A stretch of 38,755 nt of DNA from a virus. Below the pieces are notes generated by a model, which made no database searches, was not told the DNA's origin, and saw only the letters and a program-made list of their open reading frames with translations. Where the stretch lies: positions 1 to 38,755 of the IMG/VR virus record IMGVR_UViG_3300025913_000073; one strand, given 5' to 3'. Shown one piece after another: positions 6,803 to 14,058 of this stretch. Numbering within the stretch: position 1 is the stretch's first letter; each line of letters opens with the position of its first letter. Made by a program: the position numbers and the translations under genes.

Positions 6803-7669
6803 ATGGAAATTAATAGTTCATTTCTTTCAAGTGGCAATAGTGGCGACACATTGGCCGCATTGCCTTCCATGAAAGAATTTTATAGAAAAACAGGGATTAA
6901 GCCTACCCTATTTTTGCGAAAAGACGTAGAAGCATTTTATTATGAAGGGGCCGTACATCCAGTCAAAACTGAAGGTAAAAATGTGATGCTTAATCAGCAA
7001 ATGATTGATATGCTGACCCCTCTGTTAAAATCGCAACCATTTTTGGAAGATGTTAAAACATGGGTGGATGAAGAAATAGGCTGCGATCTAGATTCCATCC
7101 GGGAAACAAATGTAGGCATGCCGGGTTTGAGTATAAACCGCTGGTATTTCTATGTTTTCCCCGATTTGGCCTGCGATCTATCTAAGCCTTGGTTAACCGT
7201 TCCAGATAGCTATAAAGACCTTGCAAAAGGCAAAGTAATCATAACCCGGACAGAACGCTACCGAAACGAAAGTATCGATTATTCGTTCCTAAAGCCTTAT
7301 GAGGACGATCTAATATTTTCAGGGACAATGAGGGAATACAATACATTCTGTATGACGTTTGATTTGAATATCAAAAAGCTAACCGTCGATAATTTCCTTA
7401 CCCTGGCACAGGCCATCAAACAAAGCCGCTTCCATATTACCAACCAAACAATGGCCAACCAAATTTCCACAGGTTTAATGCACCCATCGATATTGGAGAT
7501 TTGTACTTACGCTCCGAATTGTATTCCTATCGGAGAGAACCGGTATGACTTTTTAGCACAAGGGGGGGTGGAGTATTATTTTCATAAACTTTTTGGCGAT
7601 CTGGATTCGTATATAGGCAAAATAAAAGCTGCCCATAAAGAGCAGCTTTTAGAAAAGAAAGATAATTGA
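6803..7669 (+). CDS. Family 9-like (GT-B) glycosyltransferase
   Basis: A 288-residue protein resembling the ADP-heptose:LPS heptosyltransferase fold. It begins SSGNSGDTLAALPSMKEFYR, matching the G-x-G-D-x-x-A-x-P signature of GT9 enzymes, and the C-terminal domain has ITNQTMANQIS, the usual donor-binding region after an SRFHI strand. It is slightly shorter than cellular heptosyltransferases (about 320-350 residues). As the last gene of the glycosylation block it faces a minus-strand gene end to end, with only its stop codon between, and its 3' end carries a terminator hairpin. Donor and acceptor are unknown. Confidence 0.65.
   Translation: MEINSSFLSSGNSGDTLAALPSMKEFYRKTGIKPTLFLRKDVEAFYYEGAVHPVKTEGKNVMLNQQMIDMLTPLLKSQPFLEDVKTWVDEEIGCDLDSIRETNVGMPGLSINRWYFYVFPDLACDLSKPWLTVPDSYKDLAKGKVIITRTERYRNESIDYSFLKPYEDDLIFSGTMREYNTFCMTFDLNIKKLTVDNFLTLAQAIKQSRFHITNQTMANQISTGLMHPSILEICTYAPNCIPIGENRYDFLAQGGVEYYFHKLFGDLDSYIGKIKAAHKEQLLEKKDN
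7624..7650. terminator. Bidirectional intrinsic terminator
   Basis: A perfect 9-bp stem, AAAAGCTGC (7624-7632) with GCAGCTTTT (7642-7650), and a 9-base loop. The A run on one side and T run on the other let it work on both strands. It lies inside the last 15 codons of the glycosyltransferase gene and just beyond the stop of the minus-strand gene 7670-7930, so it would end both convergent transcripts. Confidence 0.6.
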
Positions 7670-7930
7670 TTATGCGTTCGCTAGGGTCGCCAACTGTGCA
7701 GCAGTTTCGGCGCAATAAAACACATCGCCAAAAGAATTGGCGGCGGCAGCAGAAGGCAGCCGAAGCATCCCGTACACGTTATACCCGGAACTAAGGCTTC
7801 GCGTGGGCGAATTGGATACATCGTAAATAAGGACACCTGTAGTTGGAAAATAGATTTTTTGAGGGGAATCGCGATCTAAAACGCGTTGGTTAATTTGGTA
7901 GACGTTTACCCCAAATACATTACTGGCCAT
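7670..7930 (-). CDS. Lone minus-strand small protein, unknown function
   Basis: An 86-residue protein starting ATG at 7930 (MASNVFGVNVYQINQRVL). It is probably real: it exactly fills the gap between a convergent plus-strand gene (stops adjoin at 7669/7670) and a divergent promoter region, and the bidirectional terminator follows its stop. The body is beta-like (KIYFPTTGVLIYDVS, GYNVYGML), and it ends with an Ala-rich helix (AETAAQLATLANA). No signal peptide, membrane span or catalytic motif is visible, and no family is recognised. Upstream, the minus strand has a TAGTTTTA sequence that could be a weak -7 box, but no clear -33 element. Confidence 0.55.
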   Translation of the reverse strand: MASNVFGVNVYQINQRVLDRDSPQKIYFPTTGVLIYDVSNSPTRSLSSGYNVYGMLRLPSAAAANSFGDVFYCAETAAQLATLANA

Positions 7931-7979
7931 TGTGAATGTTTTAAAAGTGATTGTTAATTAACGAGTAAAACTATTTTTA

Positions 7980-8012
7980 TTTGGTGGCATTCATCGCTTT
8001 GTATTATATTTG
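7980..8012 (+). promoter_or_regulatory. Strong Bacteroidota-type promoter for the chaperonin operon
   Basis: TTTG at 7980-7983, a 21-base spacer, then TATATTTG at 8005-8012: a perfect match to the Bacteroidota -33/-7 consensus. The start of transcription would be near 8018-8020, giving a short leader before ATG 8034. It sits in the divergent gap between the minus-strand gene (start 7930) and the small basic gene that precedes groEL. This is the best promoter match found in the window. Confidence 0.7.
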
Positions 8013-8033
8013 AGGGGACAAAAGGGTGACAAA

Positions 8034-8201
8034 ATGGGGGCTAAAAAGGTCAAATCGGAATGGAAGGACATAAAATTCGATGTCAACAGGTGGGTTTACG
8101 ACAACCGCCTTAAACCTTTTACAAAAGAGCATGGGATGTCAATGCGTGCCGCTATGCGCTTTATAATCAATCAATTTTTTAAGGATAAACCATTATACTG
8201 A
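8034..8201 (+). CDS. Small basic protein, possible ribbon-helix-helix regulator
   Basis: A 55-residue protein starting MGAKKVKSEWKD. A longer form from a TTG at 8010 would begin inside the -7 box of the promoter and is rejected. One strand (DIKFDVNRWVYDN) followed by two helices (LKPFTKEHGMS, then MRAAMRFIINQFFKDK) is compatible with a ribbon-helix-helix DNA-binding fold, and the charge is strongly positive. It is first behind a strong promoter, and the groEL gene starts 4 bases after its stop, so it could regulate the chaperonin operon itself. The fold is inferred. Confidence 0.5.
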   Translation: MGAKKVKSEWKDIKFDVNRWVYDNRLKPFTKEHGMSMRAAMRFIINQFFKDKPLY

Positions 8202-8205
8202 TTTT

Positions 8206-9813
8206 ATGGACAAAAAGGTACTTTTTGGCAAGGATGCAAGATCCGCAATATTGGAAGGCGTAAAGAAGATAACCGATGCCGTCCGGGTTACAATGGGAGC
8301 GTCGGGTAAGTGCGTATTAATTGGGGAGGCGGTATACCAGGATGGATTTTTACGGCAACTTCCTACCATTATTTCAAAGGATGGATTCACCGTAACAAAG
8401 TATTTTTCCCTTTCCGATCCCATTGAAAACCGGGGGGCTTTGCTCATAAAGGAAGCCGCTTTCCGTACCGTAGAATCTGCTGGGGATGCTACAACTCTGA
8501 CCTGCATATTATCCGAAGCCATTATCTCGGCTGGCATAGAGTTGGTTAATCAAGGTGCTAATTCGCAGGAAGTAAAAAAAGGGATTGATAGCGCCGTCGA
8601 AAAAGCAGTAGCCGAATTAAAGGAAATGTCCATCCTTATAGGGGATAACAACGATAAAATATTCCAAGTAGCCAGTGTGAGCGCCAATAATGATCCCGCG
8701 ATTGGTAGGTTGATTGCCGACGCCTTTAAGAAAATCGGGCCGGAAGGCATGATCGACATTGAGGCCGGTAAAAGCGTAAAAACCGAAATCAAGATTGCTG
8801 ATGGTTACAAATGGCAATACGACAACTGGATAAGTCCATTTTTCGTCAACAAACCCGATAAGCAAGTTTGTGAATTCGAAGACCCGCTTATCCTTCTTTA
8901 CCAAAGCCGGATAACCCACCACACACAAGTTAAACGAGCCGTAGAACTGGCAAACGCCAATAGCCGCCCGTTGCTTATCGTTTGTGAAGATGCTGAAGGG
9001 GAGGGGCTTGCCTTTTTAGCCATCAATAACCACAACAAGGCGGTCCGGGTATGTGTGACAAAATCCCCCGCCTTCCGGGAAGAACGCCGTATAGAAATGG
9101 AGGACATTGCTCTTTTAACAGGAGGCACTTATATAAGCGATATCCGGGGCGTGGATATCAAAGAAATTGAAGTGGAGAACCTGGGGCAGGCCAAAAAGTG
9201 CATAGTAAGCAAAGAGGAGACGATCATTATCGGGGGCATCCACGATGGCGAAGGGTTGGAAAACCTCTTGAATGAGCTAAGGATGAACTTAGCGCAGGCT
9301 AAAAACGAGGAGGAGCGCCACCCTATTGAAAAACGAATTGCCAAACTGACAGGAGGAGTAGCGGTTTTCCAAGTAGGAGCGGCCACCGAAACCGAAATGA
9401 AGGAAAAACTTGACCGGTTTGACGACGCAGTTCGGGCCACAAAGGCGGCTATTGCTGAGGGATTTGTGGCGGGCGGCGGTACGGCATTTATAAGGATAGC
9501 CCAAAAAATAGAGTTTCCTAATGGAGAATCCCTAACTGACTTCCAGAGGGGGGAGCGGCTTATATTCAGTATCTTATCTTCTCCGTTACGGCAAATGGCA
9601 ATGAACGCCGGGGTTGAACATGAGAAAGTATATCATAACGTATGGGTTGCTTCAAATAATATGGGATACAACACTAAAACCGCCCAGATCGAAGACTTAG
9701 TAGAATCCGGCATAATCGATTCCACAAAAGCCCTTCGCTGCGCTTTGGTAAATGCCGCTTCCATTGCGGGGATGCTTATAATTTCTGAATGTTTAATAGA
9801 GGCAGTAGCTTAA
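8206..9813 (+). CDS. groEL: Phage-encoded GroEL chaperonin
   Basis: This 535-residue type I chaperonin aligns by eye along its length with bacterial GroEL. The start KKVLFGKDARSAILEGV matches the equatorial domain. The ATP site keeps SKDG (the D52 region), GDATT at residues 93-97 (host form GDGTT) and D407, equivalent to the catalytic D398, in FDDAVRATKAA. VAGGGTAF and GIIDSTKA are also kept. It differs by an insertion of about eight residues before SKDG, by GASGK replacing the usual GPKGR, by polar changes in the apical substrate groove (Lys at the position of L234), and by the lack of the Gly-Gly-Met tail; it ends ECLIEAVA. It should form an ATP-driven folding ring for phage proteins. It is followed by an HNH gene and two GroES-type genes. 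Confidence 0.92.
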   Translation: MDKKVLFGKDARSAILEGVKKITDAVRVTMGASGKCVLIGEAVYQDGFLRQLPTIISKDGFTVTKYFSLSDPIENRGALLIKEAAFRTVESAGDATTLTCILSEAIISAGIELVNQGANSQEVKKGIDSAVEKAVAELKEMSILIGDNNDKIFQVASVSANNDPAIGRLIADAFKKIGPEGMIDIEAGKSVKTEIKIADGYKWQYDNWISPFFVNKPDKQVCEFEDPLILLYQSRITHHTQVKRAVELANANSRPLLIVCEDAEGEGLAFLAINNHNKAVRVCVTKSPAFREERRIEMEDIALLTGGTYISDIRGVDIKEIEVENLGQAKKCIVSKEETIIIGGIHDGEGLENLLNELRMNLAQAKNEEERHPIEKRIAKLTGGVAVFQVGAATETEMKEKLDRFDDAVRATKAAIAEGFVAGGGTAFIRIAQKIEFPNGESLTDFQRGERLIFSILSSPLRQMAMNAGVEHEKVYHNVWVASNNMGYNTKTAQIEDLVESGIIDSTKALRCALVNAASIAGMLIISECLIEAVA

Positions 9814-9954
9814 TTTTCACCGTGTGGAACGTAGTATTTATATTATTCGTATCTTTGATTTGCCTAAAAATTCAGATGCATTATATTGAATACTAGTAAT
9901 TTATATTATTTTTTGTTACTAGGAGGTGAAATGATAAGTAAATAGTTCCACACA
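9814..9954. promoter_or_regulatory. Intergenic region with inverted repeats, SD-like sequence and weak promoter signals
   Basis: This 141-base AT-rich gap holds an outer inverted repeat, GTGTGGAAC (9822-9830) with GTTCCACAC (9945-9953), which surrounds an inner one, CTAGTAA (9893-9899) with TTACTAG (9916-9922). TTTG 9859-9862, a 19-base spacer and TATATTG 9882-9888 resemble a promoter. AGGAGG (9921-9926) precedes an ATG at 9931 that opens only a four-codon frame, ended by TAG at 9943-9945. The region leads into the HNH gene. Confidence 0.4.
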
Positions 9955-10389
9955 ATGTTTGTCGAAACAAAATATCAACGAAAACTGAAAATTAAAAAGC
10001 GCCAACAAGCGGCTTTTCGGCGGTTCATCAGGGGCCAAGGAACACCTATTAACATTCGAGACTACATCGGCTTGAATTGGCAAGAAACCAAAATTCTTTT
10101 GGAAACCCGGATGTTGGATTCAATGAATTGGAATAACTACGGTTCACATTGGGTAATCGATCATATTGCGCCATTCTGGATTTTTGATCTTGAAAATGAA
10201 AAAGACCTCAAAATGCTTTGGCATCCCGATAATTTAATGCCCATGTTATGGGAAGATAATATCCACAAACAAGGGGCTTTAAAGTGGTCAATATTAAAAC
10301 TTTCCCGGATAAAAGAATATTCAATTACTATTGAATTGCTTATCAACAGATTAATAAAAGAAGATAAACATTTAGACAAATATTTATAA
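9955..10389 (+). CDS. HNH homing-type endonuclease
   Basis: A 144-residue protein with a basic N-terminus (KLKIKKRQQAAFRRFI) and an HNH nuclease core: WVIDHIAPFWIFDL, then HPDNLMPMLWEDNIHKQG. The Asp-His of the first strand and the later Asn and His residues form the metal site typical of free-standing phage homing endonucleases. It is inserted between groEL and groES, genes that are normally adjacent, which suggests a mobile gene that entered the chaperonin operon. Its last base overlaps the groES start codon, so groES translation is still coupled. It could instead serve in DNA packaging, but it lies far from the terminase. Confidence 0.8.
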   Translation: MFVETKYQRKLKIKKRQQAAFRRFIRGQGTPINIRDYIGLNWQETKILLETRMLDSMNWNNYGSHWVIDHIAPFWIFDLENEKDLKMLWHPDNLMPMLWEDNIHKQGALKWSILKLSRIKEYSITIELLINRLIKEDKHLDKYL

Positions 10390-10658
10390 TGGCAATAAAA
10401 GTAACGAATAACGCCGTTTTTATAATCCGGGATAAGACTGAAACAGAAACCACCACAAAACTATTCATACCGGACAAGGGGCGAGAAAAGCCCAATACAG
10501 GCGTTGTTTATGGGGTGGGTGGATTGGTCAAAGACCCGGAAATCAAGCGCAGCAAAGGTAAGAAGGCGTTGTTTCACAAAGGAACTGGACAAGAGATTGA
10601 ATACGAAGGGGAAACCTACCTCGTTTTGGATGCGGGCCATATAATTGGTATAGTATGA
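10389..10658 (+). CDS. groES: GroES co-chaperonin, single domain
   Basis: An 89-residue protein, close to the usual 95-97 for GroES. It has the beta-barrel pattern: NNAVFIIRDKTETE, then NTGVVYGVGG, a KKALFHKGTGQEI strand, and the C-terminal YLVLDAGHIIGIV, which matches the E-D-I-L-A-I end of bacterial GroES. The mobile loop region is ETTTKLFIPDKGREKP, without the standard G-G-I-V-L but with a hydrophobic L-F-I patch that could dock to the phage GroEL. It should form a lid ring on the chaperonin. Its start overlaps the HNH stop and its stop overlaps the next start (ATGA). Confidence 0.85.
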   Translation: MAIKVTNNAVFIIRDKTETETTTKLFIPDKGREKPNTGVVYGVGGLVKDPEIKRSKGKKALFHKGTGQEIEYEGETYLVLDAGHIIGIV

Positions 10659-11197
10659 TACCAGTTAATGGGAAAATAACCGTAAAAGTTGATATGAAAC
10701 AAAAAGATACCTTCACCATCGGGGGTATTACAGTTTCAAGCGCCCTGAAATTTGAAACGAATTACAGGGAACGCTCGCCTGTTGTCGGCCTGATAGTAGA
10801 GGGGAACAGGTTTATTAAGCCTGGGCAAATAGCTCTATTTCACCACAACCATTTCTATCCCCCCTCCCCGTATTTCTTAATGGACGATCTTTTCAGCGTC
10901 CCCTTTAACCATACGGTTTTTGGTATTCTTACAGAAGAAGGCGAAATAAAGCCCATGTGCGGGAACATGATATGTCAACGCGTTGAAATACCCACATTCC
11001 TGCCGGTTCCGGTAGAGCAAAGAAAAAAGTATACCGACCGCGCAATTATCATAGACCCAGGAACCCAACCTTACAAAAAAGGCCAGTTAATATTTCACAA
11101 ACCATCTGCCGGTTATGATATAGTCTACAACTATAATAACATGGAAATCAGGGTTACAAAAGTCCACGCTGACATGGTTGTAGGCTTTATAAAGTGA
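10655..11197 (+). CDS. Tandem two-domain GroES-like co-chaperonin
   Basis: This 180-residue protein is twice the length of GroES, and each half resembles one. Half one (about 1-92) has GKITVKVDMKQKD, a mobile-loop-like IGGITVS that recalls the canonical GGIVL, then VVGLIVEGN, KPGQIALFHHN and a closing HTVFGIL. Half two (about 96-180) has GNMICQRVEI, AIIIDPG, KKGQLIFHKPS and DMVVGFIK, but a different loop (FLPVPVEQRKKYTD). This resembles in layout the chloroplast Cpn20, also a double Cpn10. It probably makes or caps a lid for the phage GroEL, alone or mixed with the single-domain GroES. The family call rests on pattern; an alternative is a beta-rich virion protein. Confidence 0.65.
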   Translation: MIPVNGKITVKVDMKQKDTFTIGGITVSSALKFETNYRERSPVVGLIVEGNRFIKPGQIALFHHNHFYPPSPYFLMDDLFSVPFNHTVFGILTEEGEIKPMCGNMICQRVEIPTFLPVPVEQRKKYTDRAIIIDPGTQPYKKGQLIFHKPSAGYDIVYNYNNMEIRVTKVHADMVVGFIK

Positions 11198-11213
11198 AAA
11201 TTCATTAATTTAG
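11178..11213 (+). promoter_or_regulatory. Possible promoter before the head module
   Basis: TTG (11178-11180), a 25-base spacer and TAATTTAG (11206-11213), one mismatch from TAnnTTTG. The spacer is longer than usual, so this is weak. It would start transcription about 10 bases before the portal gene. Confidence 0.25.
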
Positions 11214-11229
11214 GGTTAAATTCCTAAAA

Positions 11230-13716
11230 ATGGCCGATAACGTAGCTCCTTATAGTCAAAATTCGTTGCCAACCGATCCATTACTTTCCCGGTTCTTTCT
11301 TTCTCCGGAAGAAAAGGCTTCCAAAGAAAAAGGGAAGCAGATCATGCGGGAATTTTACCGTATACAATATAATAATGATTCAAATCTTAATTTCTTCCGA
11401 CTACGCTCACTAAGATGGATAGAGGTATTGCTTTGGATGAAGGGAAGCCAGAGAATGAATGAGTTCTTGGACTACATGAACGTAAATTCTGCTGATAAGT
11501 CATTCGTTCAAATAGATATGACGCCTAGCCGGATAGCGGCCCAGTTCATTGGCACTCTTATCGAAAGCATGGCAAAAAATAAAACCTACGCCTGCGTTGA
11601 CGCCATAGACGACGGTTCCTTATCCGAAAAAGAAGATCGATTGTATGAAGCTCTTTTCCGTATGCATGATGTGGATACCATTAACCAAACCCAACAAGCG
11701 TCAGGTATCCAGGTAGAACCCACAAACGCATTTGTCCCCGACGATGAATTATCTGCTAAGGTCTATTTTGAACTGGAAGATCGCCTCCCCAAAGAAATAC
11801 GCTTTGAAAAAATAATCGCAAAGCTAAAAGACGATATCAGTTTTGAATCTGTTTTGAACCGTAAAACCCTCTTTGATCTTGCTGCCCTTAATATTTTCTG
11901 CACTAAAATAGAATGTGTCGCTCCCGGTGAATATTGTGTCGAGAAATGTACGCCTACTAATATGGTTTACAATTTCTTCATGAATGATACGGGCGAAGTA
12001 GAAGTAGACCAAATCGGACAATTCAAAAGTGTAAAAGTGCGCGACTTCCGGGAAAAGTATGGCAAGAACGATTACCGGCCAAATGGATTAACCGAAAAGC
12101 AAATCTTTGAACTGGCAAAACAGTCCACCAATAAAAACATAGGCGTATTTAATTACCTGTGGAATGAAAACTGGTCTATGTTGCCATTTAATTATAACCG
12201 TCCTTACGATGATTGTTGTATTCTTATCCTTGACGCAGAAATAGACTGTGGCGAAGACGTATACTATGTGGAGAAAACGGATTCATTTGGCAAAAAGAAC
12301 TACGAACAAAAAAAGAGCATTCCATATCAGCAAACTAAAAAAGACGGGACAGTAATCGAGCAACCTAAGCCCGATAATACCGAAATAATCAAGCGCAAGA
12401 AAAACACCTGGATGCGCGGAATATATGCTCCTTATGGAGACACGATGATATACTGGGGACCACCGGATTTGATTATTACCCCTTTCACAAATGTTTCCCG
12501 ACCCTTATCTTCCTACACAATAGTTATTCCCGGAAACGATGGCGAATATATCCCTTCACTGGGAGAGCGCATGATGGAGCCATTACGGGAATATCAATTG
12601 GTAAAACTCAAACGGAAACAACTTATCGCAAAACTAAAACCCAGTGGTATCCGTATCGATGTGGAATCGGCCAGAAATATTGACCTGGGAAATGGGGATT
12701 CGGTGGCATGGGAAGAAGTAATGCGCATCTACGACCAAACCGGTAATGAGATATGGAGCAGCAAAGGGATTGATCCTCTTATGAAAGAAGCGCCGCCCCT
12801 TAGTAATACCGTGCATGACGAAGCCGTAGAAAAGATTATAGGGTGTACAACCGTAATGGCGGGAATCGTTAATGAGATTCGCCAATTGGTAGGCGTCCCA
12901 ATGTACCGGGATGGCAGTGATGTAGGAGATCGGACAGCCGCAAAACTGGCCGAAGGTCAAAACGAAAGCTCCTACAACGTAACTGACTATATATTAGTAG
13001 CTAATAATAAAGGTTGGGAAGATACCTTTTACAAAATATGCTTGCTTCACTGGAACGATGTCGTTAAAAAAGAACCGGAATCCAAAGAAGATATGATGAA
13101 TACCCGGTTTAAAGTACGGGTAAAAACCAAATCAACTGAATATCAAAAACAACTTTTGGAAAATGATATTCAACGTTACAGCCAGATGCCAGATGCACAA
13201 GGAAACCCATCCCTGACAATTAAGGACGCAATAATGCTCCGGGAGATTGATGATTACAAGCTCGCGTGCTGGTATTTGGACGTAACATTTAAAAAGAACC
13301 GGCAACATGCAATTGATGAAAGCCAACGACTACAACAACAGAACCAGGAATTACAACAGCAATCTGCGATGCAGGCCCAAAAACAGGAAGCAGAACTTCA
13401 ACAAGAGAAACTGGCCGCCGAAAAAGAAATGCTTGATTTTAAAGCTACCAAGGACAAAGAATTGGCAACCGTCAACGGATTGTGGCAAGCAATCGGCAAA
13501 GGCGTAATATCTCCCGATATAGCCTTACCGGTTATTCAGCAATTAATCCCCAATATTACCATACCTCTCGTTATGGAAAACCAGGCCATGCAGGAAAATA
13601 TAGCCGCAAATCAGCAACAGGAACAAATGGAGCAACAGCCCGCCGCACAACAACAGGGCGCGCCAGAGGAAGGACAATCCGAAGAAATGCAAGAAGATCA
13701 ACCACAAATGCAATAG
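11230..13716 (+). CDS. Portal protein
   Basis: An 828-residue protein in the position and size range of portals of short-tailed Bacteroidota phages. It forms the dodecameric ring at the capsid vertex through which DNA enters and leaves. Supporting features: N-terminal FYRIQYNNDSNLNFFRLRSLRW, a region before the stem with GEYCVEKCTPTNMVYNFF, a likely stem/clip area with MMEPLREYQLVKLKRKQL, and a C-terminal stretch from about residue 690 rich in Gln and Glu forming long coiled helices, usual for the barrel end. It is followed by a small gene and TerL, the classic portal/terminase association. No frameshift is seen. The name rests on order, size and general pattern. Confidence 0.75.
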   Translation: MADNVAPYSQNSLPTDPLLSRFFLSPEEKASKEKGKQIMREFYRIQYNNDSNLNFFRLRSLRWIEVLLWMKGSQRMNEFLDYMNVNSADKSFVQIDMTPSRIAAQFIGTLIESMAKNKTYACVDAIDDGSLSEKEDRLYEALFRMHDVDTINQTQQASGIQVEPTNAFVPDDELSAKVYFELEDRLPKEIRFEKIIAKLKDDISFESVLNRKTLFDLAALNIFCTKIECVAPGEYCVEKCTPTNMVYNFFMNDTGEVEVDQIGQFKSVKVRDFREKYGKNDYRPNGLTEKQIFELAKQSTNKNIGVFNYLWNENWSMLPFNYNRPYDDCCILILDAEIDCGEDVYYVEKTDSFGKKNYEQKKSIPYQQTKKDGTVIEQPKPDNTEIIKRKKNTWMRGIYAPYGDTMIYWGPPDLIITPFTNVSRPLSSYTIVIPGNDGEYIPSLGERMMEPLREYQLVKLKRKQLIAKLKPSGIRIDVESARNIDLGNGDSVAWEEVMRIYDQTGNEIWSSKGIDPLMKEAPPLSNTVHDEAVEKIIGCTTVMAGIVNEIRQLVGVPMYRDGSDVGDRTAAKLAEGQNESSYNVTDYILVANNKGWEDTFYKICLLHWNDVVKKEPESKEDMMNTRFKVRVKTKSTEYQKQLLENDIQRYSQMPDAQGNPSLTIKDAIMLREIDDYKLACWYLDVTFKKNRQHAIDESQRLQQQNQELQQQSAMQAQKQEAELQQEKLAAEKEMLDFKATKDKELATVNGLWQAIGKGVISPDIALPVIQQLIPNITIPLVMENQAMQENIAANQQQEQMEQQPAAQQQGAPEEGQSEEMQEDQPQMQ

Positions 13717-13719
13717 CGT

Positions 13720-14058
13720 ATGGCAGATGAATTAAAAGAATCCCAAAAGAGAATAGAAGTCTTGGAGCAAAAATTGTCATTGTATGAAACTGACGCTACC
13801 ATGCGTGGGTTTTATTCTTTAAACAGGATAGTCAATCAGCAAATAGATTATCTAAATTCATTTAACCTTAAAACAGAAATATCTTCAAATCCCAAAGAAG
13901 ACAAGGCGTATGACCGGGCCAAGGGATTATGGGAGGGGTTGAAAGGCTTGATAAGCGATCTTAATTCTTTAAAATCAGAATTAAAGATAACAGGGGATGA
14001 AGATAAAGATAAAAAACGGTTGCCATTTAATGATCGAATAGCAGAGAATAGGTCATAA
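13720..14058 (+). CDS. Small coiled-coil protein upstream of TerL
   Basis: A 112-residue protein beginning MADELKESQKRIEVLEQKLSL, a clear heptad coiled coil. The remainder is helical and charged, ending with Asp/Lys repeats. It starts 3 bases after the portal stop, and its stop overlaps the TerL start by one base. Because it directly precedes TerL, a small-terminase-like or portal-accessory role is possible, but no helix-turn-helix DNA-binding motif is visible, so this stays open. Confidence 0.6.
   Translation: MADELKESQKRIEVLEQKLSLYETDATMRGFYSLNRIVNQQIDYLNSFNLKTEISSNPKEDKAYDRAKGLWEGLKGLISDLNSLKSELKITGDEDKDKKRLPFNDRIAENRS

Noticed and set aside
13482-13730. Plus-strand frame within the 3' end of the portal gene
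   Set aside because: It is an out-of-frame reading of the Gln-rich portal tail and contains no recognisable domain.
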